Shown: piece by piece, positions 56,260-64,000 of the stretch | Layout of the letters: every line of letters begins with the position of its first letter | Position numbering within the stretch: the stretch's first letter is position 1 | Origin: Vannielia litorea | GTDB taxonomy: Bacteria > Pseudomonadota > Alphaproteobacteria > Rhodobacterales > Rhodobacteraceae | Assembly (NCBI RefSeq): GCF_018424695.1 | Contig: NZ_QTNQ01000016.1 | Location: forward strand, 1 to 64,000 | Direction: 5' to 3' | Length of the DNA: 64,000 bases | The notes under the pieces: generated by a model | Seen by the model: only the letters and a program-made list of their open reading frames with translations | What the model was told of the DNA's origin: nothing | Database searches by the model: none | Translations under genes and position numbers: made by a program

Positions 56260-56586
56260 TTACTCGGCGTCGATCACGCTGAACACGTTCTCGGCAACCG
56301 GGTTGCTCACGGCGCGGGAGGCTTCGGTGCCGGTGTAGGCACTGGTGCCATTGCGCTGCTCGGCTTCCTGCTCTGCGAAGATCTCCTGAGCGGTGCCGTT
56401 GGCGGGGGTGGCGGCGCCCAGATAGACGCGGCCCTCGGTATCGCCTTCAAGCCCTTTCAGCTGCACGAGCTGCTCGACGGAGTAGACGCCGGGCTCGACG
56501 CCAACGGAACCGGCGAGGTTGTCAGTTGCGGCCAGCGCAGGGGTTGCGACGGTGAGGGCGAGGGCGGCAAGGATGGTGTTTTTCAT
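56260..56586 (-). CDS. Small secreted protein of unknown function
   Basis: This 108-aa protein has a typical signal peptide (MKNTILAALALTVATPALA) and a mature part with alternating short segments (GVYSVEQLVQLKGLEGDTEG, then a Glu/Gln-rich IFAEQEAEQRNG and SAYTGTEASRAVSNPV). I recognise no function. It lies opposite katA, with AT-rich sequence upstream of its start. Confidence 0.7.
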   Translation of the reverse strand: MKNTILAALALTVATPALAATDNLAGSVGVEPGVYSVEQLVQLKGLEGDTEGRVYLGAATPANGTAQEIFAEQEAEQRNGTSAYTGTEASRAVSNPVAENVFSVIDAE

Positions 56587-56872
56587 GGTACTGTCTCTGT
56601 TGTTCTGCCCCGTGGGGCGTGGGATGCAACATGCTGCGTTGCGATGATCCGGATATGTGTTTCGTTCAGTACGAAGTAAACATTCCAAACAAAATTATTT
56701 GCCATGAATCTATTAGGTAGTTGAAAAATAACAATTTAAATTTCTGCGCAGTCTGTGGTTGAGCGCGCGGAGGCCCGCAAAACTGGACATTAAGTTCGTT
56801 TTAGCTTATCTGAACTCTCGAAGGACGACGCTTTCCTGGCCTTAGCGAGGCCGCCCGGGAGACATCAGACCC
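56587..56872. other. AT-rich divergent region upstream of the MarR/GbsR gene
   Basis: The 286 bp between the small secreted-protein gene and the MarR/GbsR-type gene is conspicuously AT-rich (for example 56687-56745) and has no convincing gene. Divergent promoters for both neighbours are likely here, but I could not assign -35/-10 boxes with confidence. Confidence 0.4.
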
Positions 56873-57325
56873 ATGGAACAGACAGTTGAGACGGCCCGCA
56901 GCGAGTTTATCGAAAAACTGGGACTCATCATGCAGACCGAAGGCCTCCCGCGCACGGCGGGGCGGATCATGGGGCTGTTGGTATGGGAGGGGACGCCGGT
57001 GGCGTTTTGCGACCTTGCCACTGAGCTTCAGATCAGCCGCGGCAGTGTCAGTACGGCCACGCGCCTGCTCGAGGACAAGTTCATGATCAAGCGGGTGACC
57101 AAGGCCGGCGAGCGGCAGGATTACTTCCAGCTTGCGCCCAAATCCTACGAAACCATGGTGAGCGACCTCAGCCGCCAGTTTCGCCGCAAGAGCGACGACC
57201 TGCGCTCCACCCTCGACGACGTGCCGGAATGCGCCGCCGACATCCGCGCCCGCGTGAATGGCTACGCCGACATGCTGTCGTCTTTGTCGGAAAAGATCGG
57301 GGAACTCGCGCGCGAGATGGACTGA
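56873..57325 (+). CDS. GbsR/MarR family transcriptional regulator
   Basis: This 150-aa protein has a winged-helix DNA-binding domain (GRIMGLLVWEGTPVAFCDLATELQISRGSVSTATRLLEDK) of the GbsR/MarR type, followed by a wing (RQDYFQLAPKSYETMV) and a C-terminal helical dimerisation region. The regulon is unknown; the adjacent secreted protein is a possible target because the two are divergent. Confidence 0.88.
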   Translation: MEQTVETARSEFIEKLGLIMQTEGLPRTAGRIMGLLVWEGTPVAFCDLATELQISRGSVSTATRLLEDKFMIKRVTKAGERQDYFQLAPKSYETMVSDLSRQFRRKSDDLRSTLDDVPECAADIRARVNGYADMLSSLSEKIGELAREMD

Positions 57326-57339
57326 CGCGCCCGCCGCGA

Positions 57340-60300
57340 TCAGGCGACCAGCGCCTCGGCCTTCTTCAGGTCGACCGAGACGAGCTGGCTCACGCCCTGC
57401 TCCTGCATGGTGACGCCGAAGAGCCTGTCCATCCGGCTCATCGTCACCGCGTGGTGGGTGATGATGAGGAAGCGGGTATCGGTGCGGCGCGTCATCTCGT
57501 CGAGCAGGTCGCAGAAGCGGGTGACGTTGGCATCGTCGAGCGGCGCGTCCACCTCGTCGAGCACGCAGATCGGGGCGGGGTTGGCGAGGAAGACGGCGAA
57601 GATGAGGGCAAGCGCCGTGAGCGTTTGTTCACCGCCTGAGAGCAGCGAAAGCGTGGAGAGCTTCTTGCCCGGCGGCATGCACATGATCTCAAGCCCGGCC
57701 TCCAGCGGATCGTCCGATTCCACCAGTTGAAGCGAAGCCTCGCCGCCGCCGAAGAGGTGCTTGAAGAGAAGCGAGAAGTTGGAATTGACCTGCTCGAAGG
57801 CGGTCAGAAGGCGCTCGCGGCCCTCCTTGTTCAGCCCGGCGATGCCGTTGCGCAGAGCGCGGATGGCCTCTTCGAGATCGGCCTTTTCCTTCACCAGCTC
57901 GTCATGCTCTGTCTGCACTTCTTTGGCGTCTTCCTCGGCGCGCAGGTTTACCGCACCGAGGGCATCGCGCTGGCGGCGCAGGCGGGATAGGTCGTTTTCG
58001 AGACTGTCCACGCCGGGCATGTTCTCGGGGTCTGCCTGAAGCGTTTCGAGCAGCTCTGCGGGGGCGCATTCCAGCTCTTCGTGGATGCGCTCTTCGGCCA
58101 GCTTGCGGGCCTCCTGCGCGGCCTCCATCCGGGCCTGCGCGGCAGCGCGGCCCTCGCGCAGTTCACCGGCGATCCGGGTCGCCTCACGCTCCTCGGACTG
58201 GGCGTCGCGCCAGGCGCTCTCGCCCTCGGCCAGCTTGTCGGCGGCCTCCTTGCGGCGCGCCTCGGCCTTCTCCAGACCGTCCATCAGCTTGGCTTCGCGC
58301 GCCTCGATCTCGTCCGGGGCGGCTTCGGCCTTCTCCAGCTCGGCCTCGGTGGCCTCCCTGCGCTCGGCCAGCTCGTTCGACCGGGTTTCGGCATTGGCCA
58401 GCCGCTCGCGCCAGCTCGCCACCTCGCGGGCGATCTCTTGCAACCGGCGCACGCGGGCCTCGCCCATGCGGCGGATCTCGTCCTGCACGGCGCGGCGGGA
58501 GAGCATATCCTGCCGGGCGTTCTCGACGAGGCTCTTGGCGGCCTCGACATTGCCGCGCGCTTCCTCCAGATCGCCCAGCTGAGCCAGCGCCGCCTCGGCC
58601 TCTGCCAGCCGTTTGCGCGCCTCGGTGGCCTCCTCTTCGTGGCGCTTCACCGCCATCTCGGCGGCCTCGGCGCGGGTGGCGGCCATGGCGGCGTCGCTCT
58701 CGGCGCGGGACAGCGCGCGAGAGGCATCGGCCACGGCGCTGTCGGCCTCGCGGCGGGCCTGGCGCGCGGCACGGTCGGCCTCGGTGATGCGGGCGAGCTC
58801 TTCGGACAGCGCCTTGTGGGCCTGGCGGGCGCCATCGGCCCGGGCCTCGGCCTCGTTGAGATCGAGCTTCAGCTCTTCCAGCCGGTTGATCTGCTCGAGC
58901 CGCAGAGCGGCGGCTGAGGGGGCATCCTCGGCGGCGGCGCGGTAGCCGTCCCAGCGCCAGAGGTCACCTTCGCGGCTGACAAGGCGCTGCCCCGGCTTCA
59001 GCTCGGCTTGCCGCGCGGCCCCCTCCTCGGGGCCAGACACCAGCCCGACCTCGCCCATCCGGCGGCGCAGCACGTCGGGCACATGCATGTAATCGGCCAG
59101 CGGATGCAGCCCACCGGGCAGGCCCTGCGGCGCGGGGTAGTCGGGCAGGGCGGCCCAGCCTGAAGGCGCATCGGCCTCGACGGCGGGCGCGCGCAGATCA
59201 TCGGCCAGCGCGGCGCCAAGGGCCTTCTCGTAACCCTTGTCGACCGAGAGCATGTCGAGCACCTGCGCGCCCTCAGTGCCCTCGCGGTCCACCAGCCGGG
59301 CGAGCGCGTGCATCTCGGCGGAGAGCGTCTTGGTTTCGCCCTCGGCGGCGGAGGCGGCGGCGCGGGCCTCGGCCTCGCGCCCGGCGATCTCGGCGCGGGC
59401 GGCATCGGCGGCTTCAAGCGCCTTCTCGGCCTCTTCGGCCTTGGCGGTGGCCGCCGTGCTGGCCGCCTGCGCCGTGCGCATCGCCTCTTCTGCGCTTGCC
59501 TTGCGGCTCCGCGCCTCCTCGGCCACGCCGCGGGCCTTGGCGGCCTCGGCCTCGTTGCGATCCACCGAATTGCGGGCGTCGGACTGCATCCGCTGGGCCG
59601 ATTGGTGGCGGGCGGCGAGGCGGGCAACATCCTCTGTCTGCTCGGCCAGCCGTTCTTCGATATCCGACAGCACCGACGCGGCCTTGCGGGCGGCTTCGGT
59701 CGCCTCTTCAAGCTTTTCCTCGTGGCCCTCGCCTGCCTTCTGAAGCTCGGCCTCCTCCCAGCCCAGCCGCTCCACCGTCTGGCCCGCGTCCCGGTTCAGA
59801 CCCTCTTCGCGCTCCATGTCGCGGGTGAGCTGCGCCAGCCGGCTTTTCAGGGTGTCGATGGTGGCCTCGGCCCGGGTGGCTTCCTCGCGCAGGCCGCCCC
59901 GCTCGACCTGAAGCCGCTGAAGCACCGCCGCGGCGATCGCCTCCTCCTCGCGCAGGGCGGGCAGGGCGGCGTCGGTTTCGCTGCGGCGTTTTTCGGCGGT
60001 GAGCACGGCGCGCTCGGCGGCGGAGGCGGCGGCGACGGTTTCGCCGTGGGCCTGGCCCGCGCTGGCGACGGCCTCATCGGCCTCCTTCCAGCGGCGATAG
60101 AGCAGCAGCCCCTCGACCTGTCGCAACTCGGTGCCGATATCGCGGTAGCGTGCCGCCTGCCGGGCCTGGCGCGCAAGCTGCGAAAGTTGGGCGGCCAGCT
60201 GCTCGATCACGTCATCGACGCGGGCGAGGTTCTGCTCGGCGCCGTTCAACTTCAGCTCGGCTTCGTGGCGACGCTGGTAGAGGCCGGAAATTCCTGCCGC

Positions 60301-60828
60301 CTCTTCGAGGATGCGGCGGCGGTTCTTGGGCTTGGCGTTGATCAGCTCGGAAATCTGCCCCTGGCGCACCAGCGCCGGGCTGTGCGAGCCGGTGGAGGCA
60401 TCGGCGAAGAGCATCTGGATGTCGCGCGCCCGCACATCCTTGGTGTTCGCCTTGTAGGCGGAGCCGGCATCGCGGGTGATGCGGCGGACGATTTCGAGCA
60501 CGTCCTGATCGTTGAAGCCGGCGGGCGCCAGCCGCTCGCCATTGTCGATATGGATCGACACCTCTGCGAAGTTGCGCGCGGGGCGGGAGGCGGCACCGGC
60601 GAAGATCACGTCTTCCATGCCGCCGCCGCGCATCGCGGTGGGGCGGTTTTCGCCCATGACCCAGCGAAGCGCCTCCAGCAGGTTGGACTTGCCACAGCCA
60701 TTAGGGCCGACAACGCCTGTCAGCCCGTCGGCGATGACCAGGTCGGTCGGGTCGACGAAGCTCTTGAAGCCATTCAGTCTGAGCCGTGTGAAACGCACGC
60801 TGCCTGCTGCCCCGGTTGTTGTCCCCAT
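57340..60828 (-). CDS. smc: Chromosome segregation protein SMC
   Basis: SMC condenses and organises the chromosome. The 1162-aa protein has Walker A (GPNGCGKSN, about residue 43), long coiled-coil arms, a central hinge, the signature (LSGGEQTLTALALIFAVF) and Walker B (ICVLDEVDAPLDD) near the C-terminus. Starting at GTG 60798 (VRFTRLRLNGFKSF) would remove ten residues of weak similarity and is an equally good start. Confidence 0.96.
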   Translation of the reverse strand: MGTTTGAAGSVRFTRLRLNGFKSFVDPTDLVIADGLTGVVGPNGCGKSNLLEALRWVMGENRPTAMRGGGMEDVIFAGAASRPARNFAEVSIHIDNGERLAPAGFNDQDVLEIVRRITRDAGSAYKANTKDVRARDIQMLFADASTGSHSPALVRQGQISELINAKPKNRRRILEEAAGISGLYQRRHEAELKLNGAEQNLARVDDVIEQLAAQLSQLARQARQAARYRDIGTELRQVEGLLLYRRWKEADEAVASAGQAHGETVAAASAAERAVLTAEKRRSETDAALPALREEEAIAAAVLQRLQVERGGLREEATRAEATIDTLKSRLAQLTRDMEREEGLNRDAGQTVERLGWEEAELQKAGEGHEEKLEEATEAARKAASVLSDIEERLAEQTEDVARLAARHQSAQRMQSDARNSVDRNEAEAAKARGVAEEARSRKASAEEAMRTAQAASTAATAKAEEAEKALEAADAARAEIAGREAEARAAASAAEGETKTLSAEMHALARLVDREGTEGAQVLDMLSVDKGYEKALGAALADDLRAPAVEADAPSGWAALPDYPAPQGLPGGLHPLADYMHVPDVLRRRMGEVGLVSGPEEGAARQAELKPGQRLVSREGDLWRWDGYRAAAEDAPSAAALRLEQINRLEELKLDLNEAEARADGARQAHKALSEELARITEADRAARQARREADSAVADASRALSRAESDAAMAATRAEAAEMAVKRHEEEATEARKRLAEAEAALAQLGDLEEARGNVEAAKSLVENARQDMLSRRAVQDEIRRMGEARVRRLQEIAREVASWRERLANAETRSNELAERREATEAELEKAEAAPDEIEAREAKLMDGLEKAEARRKEAADKLAEGESAWRDAQSEEREATRIAGELREGRAAAQARMEAAQEARKLAEERIHEELECAPAELLETLQADPENMPGVDSLENDLSRLRRQRDALGAVNLRAEEDAKEVQTEHDELVKEKADLEEAIRALRNGIAGLNKEGRERLLTAFEQVNSNFSLLFKHLFGGGEASLQLVESDDPLEAGLEIMCMPPGKKLSTLSLLSGGEQTLTALALIFAVFLANPAPICVLDEVDAPLDDANVTRFCDLLDEMTRRTDTRFLIITHHAVTMSRMDRLFGVTMQEQGVSQLVSVDLKKAEALVA

Positions 60829-60914
60829 GCCCCGTGAGGGCGATTCCCCGGGGCTGGCCCATGTTTGGGGGGCGGTTGGCGTCTGTCAATCAGCATCTGG
60901 GCGGGTTTTTGCGG

Positions 60915-60923
60915 TTATCCACA
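60915..60923 (+). promoter_or_regulatory. Perfect DnaA box TTATCCACA
   Basis: This is the only perfect consensus DnaA box I noticed in the non-coding sequence. It lies alone in the 142-bp region between the divergent smc and GNAT genes, on the plus strand. A single box does not make an origin; regulation of smc by DnaA is one possibility, chance another. Confidence 0.5.
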
Positions 60924-60970
60924 AGATATGGAGCGCTTGACGAAAGGTGAAGGCCGGGGAGGATGGCCAA

Positions 60971-61429
60971 ATGAGCGAAATCATCGTCGAGCGGGCAGAC
61001 CCGCGCCACCCCGAGGCCGAGGCCCTGCTGAAGCAGAGCCACGCGCTGATGCAAAGCCTCTTCCCGCCGGAAGACAACTTCTTCCTCGACATCGACGCGC
61101 TGGCCGCGCCGGGCATCCTGTTCTTCACGGCCAAGGCGGAGGGCCGGGTGGTGGGCACCGGGGCGCTGGCGGTGAAGGCGGGCTACGGCGAGGTGAAGTC
61201 CATGTTCACCGCCGAGGCCGCGCGGGGCCGGGGCGTGGCCGGAAAGGTGCTGGCGGCGTTGGAGGCCGAGGCGCGGGCGCTTGGGCTCGGCTGGCTGCGG
61301 CTGGAAACGGGCAATTCGCTGGAGGCGGCGCATCGGGTGTATCGCGCGGCGGGCTTCCTGGAGCGCGGGCCATTCGGCGACTACCCAGAGGCGGCCTCCT
61401 CGATCTTCATGGAAAAGCGACTCTCTTAG
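60971..61429 (+). CDS. GNAT-family N-acetyltransferase
   Basis: This 152-aa protein has the GNAT fold: the acetyl-CoA signature MFTAEAARGRGVAGKVLAALEAEA and the C-terminal block LETGNSLEAAHRVYRAAGFLERG. The acceptor substrate is unknown. The ATG at 60971 is preferred because the upstream residues are not conserved. It is divergent from smc. Confidence 0.88.
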   Translation: MSEIIVERADPRHPEAEALLKQSHALMQSLFPPEDNFFLDIDALAAPGILFFTAKAEGRVVGTGALAVKAGYGEVKSMFTAEAARGRGVAGKVLAALEAEARALGLGWLRLETGNSLEAAHRVYRAAGFLERGPFGDYPEAASSIFMEKRLS

Positions 61430-61437
61430 CCTGCCTG

Positions 61438-61791
61438 TCACAGCTTTCTGGCCAGCTCACGGCTTGCCTGCATCTGCCCGAAAGACCGGGCGAGCGCCCT
61501 GCGCGCGGCCGCGGAGGCAGCGCGGGCGCGGGCCAGGTCGCGGTTGAGCACGGTCTTGCGCGCATCGGTCCAGCGCAGCCAGACATTGGTGGCCCGCGCA
61601 TGGGATGGGCTGAAGTGAATCGGGTCGGCGGCATCGGCCATGGCCTTGCGGCGGGCCTCCTCGAGATCGGCGATGGCGGCGGCGAGCCGGGCCTCCTCCG
61701 CGAGCCGCTGTTTGAGCGTGCCCTGACCGGCCATGAAACGCGCTTCCATCAGGCCCGAGAGTTGCTGCATCTGGCCCTTCTTCAGGCTCAT
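61438..61791 (-). CDS. Small coiled-coil protein downstream of flhB, possible FliJ-type
   Basis: This 117-aa protein is almost entirely helical, with Leu/Arg/Glu heptads (MSLKKGQMQQLSGLMEARFM, EEARLAAAIADLEEARRKAM). Its start overlaps the flhB stop by four bases, so it belongs to the flhA-fliR-flhB unit. Size and coiled-coil content resemble FliJ, the export chaperone cofactor of FliI, but there is no clear sequence signature. Another flagellar helper is possible. Confidence 0.6.
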   Translation of the reverse strand: MSLKKGQMQQLSGLMEARFMAGQGTLKQRLAEEARLAAAIADLEEARRKAMADAADPIHFSPSHARATNVWLRWTDARKTVLNRDLARARAASAAARRALARSFGQMQASRELARKL

Positions 61792-62891
61792 CCGCCCGGC
61801 CTTCCGGCATAGCTCGCCTTCGCCTTGCGCCGCATTGCCTCGGCAAAGCGGATGGCGGCGGCGACTGGGGCGTAGTGATCTGGGCGGATCTCGTCGCCGA
61901 TGTCCACCGTGGCGTGAAGCGCCCGGGCGGTGGGCGGATCGCGGTGGATCGGCACGCCCGCCTCCTGCGCCTTGGCCCGGATGCGGGCGGCCACCTCATC
62001 CACCCCCTTGGCCACGCAAACGGGCGCGCCGGGGCTGAGGCGGTTCCACTTCAGGGCGACGGCATAGTGCTGCGGGTTGACGATAACCACATCAGCCTTT
62101 GGCACCTCGCCCATCATCTGGGCCGAGGCGATCTCCACCGCCTTCTGGCGGCGCTGCTGGCGGATGTGCGGATCGCCCTCGCTGTCCTTGTGCTCGTCCT
62201 TCAGCTCCTGGTGGCTCATTCGGTTCTTGCGCAAGTGCTCGGCCCGCTGCCACAGAAAATCGACCGTCGCGATGGCGGCCATGATGAGGGTGACGATGAG
62301 CAGGAAGTCGAGGCAGAGCCGCCCCAGCAGCGCCCCCACCTGCCGGGGTTCAAGCGCGGCGGCGGCAAGCATCTCGGGCAGGCGGCGGTCGAGGTAGGCA
62401 AAAAGCACCACCGAGATGATGGTGAGCTTGAGGAAGCTCTTGAAGAACTCGAACAGCCCGCCCCGGCCGAACTTGTTCTTGGCATTGGAGATCGGCGAGA
62501 TGCGGGAGAGCTTGAACTGCAGCTTCTCGGGCGCGAAGGTGACGGCCCGCTGGGCGATGAGCGAAAGCATGCAGGCTAGCGCCGGGATGAGAAACCACGG
62601 CGCGATGGCACTGGCGACCTTGCCAATCAGCCCGCCCGACAGGGTGGCAAAGCCCGGCCCCGTCATCAGCGGGGCGAGCCTTTCGGCCTGGCCCAGCAGC
62701 TGGATGCCGGTGCTGCCGAGCGTGCCCACGCTGGCGGCCCCGGCGGTGACACCGGCCAGCAGCAGGCCACCATAGGCCGTGGCGGTGGTGACATCGGTGG
62801 AGCGCGGCACCTCGCCCTTCTTGCGGGCGTCTTCCAGCCGCTTCTGGGTTGGTTCGTGTTGCTTCTCGCCTTCGTCCTGCTGCCCCGCCAT
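61788..62891 (-). CDS. flhB: Flagellar export protein FlhB
   Basis: FlhB is an export-gate protein that switches substrate specificity by autocleavage. The 367-aa protein has four hydrophobic segments (about residues 30-210) and a cytoplasmic domain. The cleavage motif, usually NPTH, reads NPQH (VIVNPQHYAVALKW, about residue 280). The start is MAGQQDEGEKQHEPTQKRLEDARKKGEVPRS, as in the family. It lies three bases downstream of fliR. Confidence 0.94.
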   Translation of the reverse strand: MAGQQDEGEKQHEPTQKRLEDARKKGEVPRSTDVTTATAYGGLLLAGVTAGAASVGTLGSTGIQLLGQAERLAPLMTGPGFATLSGGLIGKVASAIAPWFLIPALACMLSLIAQRAVTFAPEKLQFKLSRISPISNAKNKFGRGGLFEFFKSFLKLTIISVVLFAYLDRRLPEMLAAAALEPRQVGALLGRLCLDFLLIVTLIMAAIATVDFLWQRAEHLRKNRMSHQELKDEHKDSEGDPHIRQQRRQKAVEIASAQMMGEVPKADVVIVNPQHYAVALKWNRLSPGAPVCVAKGVDEVAARIRAKAQEAGVPIHRDPPTARALHATVDIGDEIRPDHYAPVAAAIRFAEAMRRKAKASYAGRPGG

Positions 62892-62894
62892 GGC

Positions 62895-63668
62895 CTAACC
62901 CCCGAGCGGCGTGGCCATGTACCGCTGCAGCGCGTCGAGCCAGAGCGAGAGCAGGTAGGGCGCGGAGAAGAACAGCAGGATCAGCCCGCCCGCGGTGATT
63001 GCGGGGGCGCCGACGAAGGCCACCATGAGCTGCGGCATGGCGCGGTTGATGACGCCGAGCGCGATGTTGTAGATCAGCGCGGCGATGATGAAGGGGGCGG
63101 CGAGCGAGAAGGCCATGCCGAAGGCGGCCGACACCCGGGCCACGCCCCAGTCCAGCGCTGCGCCGGAGCCCAGAACGGCGCCGACCGGCAGCACCTCGTA
63201 GCTTTGGACGAACCCCAGCGCGACCTGCACATGAAGGCCCGACATGGCGGCGAGCGCGAGGCCGGAGACCACCAGCAGGTGGCCGATGGCGGGCTGCGGA
63301 TCGACATTGTTATTGGCGCCGAAGATCTGCGCCAGCGAGGTGGATTGCGCTGCCATGGAGCCCGCGACCTGCAGCGCATGGATGAAGAGCCGCAGCCCGA
63401 AGCCGAAGACGAGGCCGATGACGACTTCACTGACAAGGGTGAGCGAGAGGGCGACCTCGGTGAGGGAGGCGGCGGGTGGCACCTCGATCAGCGGCGCGAC
63501 GATGGCGGTGAAGGCCAGCGCGGCGGCCAGCCGGATGCGGGCGGGCACCCCGGCCTCCCCGAAGGCCGGGATCATCATCATCGCCGATCCGACCCGCAGG
63601 AACACGGTGAAGCCGGTGACGAGCGCGGCCTGCGAGAAGCCGAGCAGCTGCGCCAGCGCTTCGATCAT
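62895..63668 (-). CDS. fliR: Flagellar export protein FliR
   Basis: FliR is an export-gate membrane protein. The 257-aa protein has about six transmembrane helices and the family blocks GFTVFLRVGSAMMMIPAFGEAGVPARIRLA and MAAQSTSLAQIFGANNNVDPQPAIGHLL. It sits between flhA and flhB, matching the usual order. Confidence 0.93.
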   Translation of the reverse strand: MIEALAQLLGFSQAALVTGFTVFLRVGSAMMMIPAFGEAGVPARIRLAAALAFTAIVAPLIEVPPAASLTEVALSLTLVSEVVIGLVFGFGLRLFIHALQVAGSMAAQSTSLAQIFGANNNVDPQPAIGHLLVVSGLALAAMSGLHVQVALGFVQSYEVLPVGAVLGSGAALDWGVARVSAAFGMAFSLAAPFIIAALIYNIALGVINRAMPQLMVAFVGAPAITAGGLILLFFSAPYLLSLWLDALQRYMATPLGG

Positions 63669-63678
63669 GCGGAGCGGC

Positions 63679-64000
63679 TCATGCGGCGATCACCCCGAGG
63701 AGGGCAGGGCGGGCATCCATCCCGATCTCCTCGAAGGAGAGCACCGGCGCGCCGATGCCCTTGGCGGTGAGCACCGTCTTGAGGAAGCGGCGGCGGCGGG
63801 AGGTGGTGACCAGCGCCGGGGAGATCCCGCTTTCGGCCACCTTCGAGAGTTTCTCGGCCACCCCGCCCGCGAGCTTTGAAAAGGCCTCGGGCGGCAGGGC
63901 GATATCCTCGGTGCCATTGCCGCCGTCGACCTGGTGGGCCAAAAACTTCTCTTCCCACTCGGGGGCCAGTTGCAGCAGCGGCAGGGAGCCGTCTTCGCGC
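63679..64000 (-). CDS. flhA: Flagellar export protein FlhA, C-terminal part (cut by window edge)
   Basis: The open frame continues beyond the window edge and lacks its start. The visible ~106 residues match the C-terminal cytoplasmic domain of FlhA (SLPLLQLAPEWEEKF, then SGISPALVTTSRRRRFLKTVL and FEEIGMDA). It reads into fliR on the same strand with a 10-base gap. FlhA is the large export-gate channel and binds chaperone-substrate complexes. Confidence 0.9.
   Translation of the reverse strand, partial: REDGSLPLLQLAPEWEEKFLAHQVDGGNGTEDIALPPEAFSKLAGGVAEKLSKVAESGISPALVTTSRRRRFLKTVLTAKGIGAPVLSFEEIGMDARPALLGVIAA

Overview
The window looks like a chromosomal segment of a GC-rich, flagellated alphaproteobacterium of the Rhodobacteraceae (Roseobacter-type). 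Reasons: the gene order ubiB-ubiE / mutM-ech-rpsT-dnaA-dnaN-recF ... gyrB; alphaproteobacterial flagellar regulators flaF and flbT next to a DUF1217 gene and a flagellin gene; a DUF6455 gene; and CtrA-like (TTAA-N7-TTAA) and CcrM-like (GANTC) motifs upstream of flagellin and dnaA. No rRNA, tRNA, CRISPR array, phage or transposase gene was seen. The assignment comes from recognising protein families and synteny, not from a search.

Layout. 1-2 kb: an inverted repeat, then an ABC-2 type exporter (ATPase plus permease). 1.9-4.4 kb: three related, unrecognised ~186-aa proteins, each with HExxH followed by Glu at an identical spacing, plus a GNAT acetyltransferase. 4.6-9.5 kb: rimO, a DUF6455 protein, a small secreted protein, dgkA, an M48 lipoprotein peptidase, and a periplasmic ClpP-fold/LprI fusion. 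9.5-16.6 kb: flagellar cluster I (DUF1217, flbT, flaF, flagellin, FlgN-like, FlgJ-like on the minus strand; fliK and flgD on the plus strand). 16.8-33.8 kb: the ubiquinone/replication block (ubiB, ubiE, mutM, enoyl-CoA hydratase, rpsT, dnaA, dnaN, recF, a DUF1697 gene, a LysE exporter, a large caspase-fold/TPR protein, gyrB). 33.8-48.4 kb: housekeeping and accessory metabolism (YcaQ-like glycosylase, thioesterase, cyanide-insensitive bd oxidase with its small subunit, Ada-type repair protein, an AT-rich orphan, aldolase, hemerythrin, trhO, nicotinamidase, arsH, a degenerate receiver protein, a ThDP enzyme). 48.5-54.6 kb: flagellar cluster II (flgB-flgC-fliE-fliQ-flgF-flgG-flgA-flgH-fliL on the minus strand, fliI divergent). 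54.6-61.4 kb: catalase, a secreted protein, a MarR/GbsR regulator, smc and a GNAT. 61.4-64 kb: the export-gate genes flhA (partial)-fliR-flhB plus a small coiled-coil protein.

Together the two flagellar clusters and the export-gate genes supply rod, L-ring, hook-cap, hook-length, filament and part of the export apparatus. Genes for MS-ring, switch, hook, motor, P-ring and fliP are not in the window. The replication block supplies initiator, clamp, RecF and GyrB. The dnaA upstream region has three GANTC sites and an inverted repeat but no consensus DnaA box; the only perfect box I found lies in the smc/GNAT intergenic region.

The best candidate for something undescribed is the three-gene HExxH-x15-E family at 1.9-4.4 kb. 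Next are the caspase/TPR protein inside the recF-gyrB interval, the AT-rich orphan at 40 kb, and the receiver-like protein that lacks its phospho-acceptor Asp.
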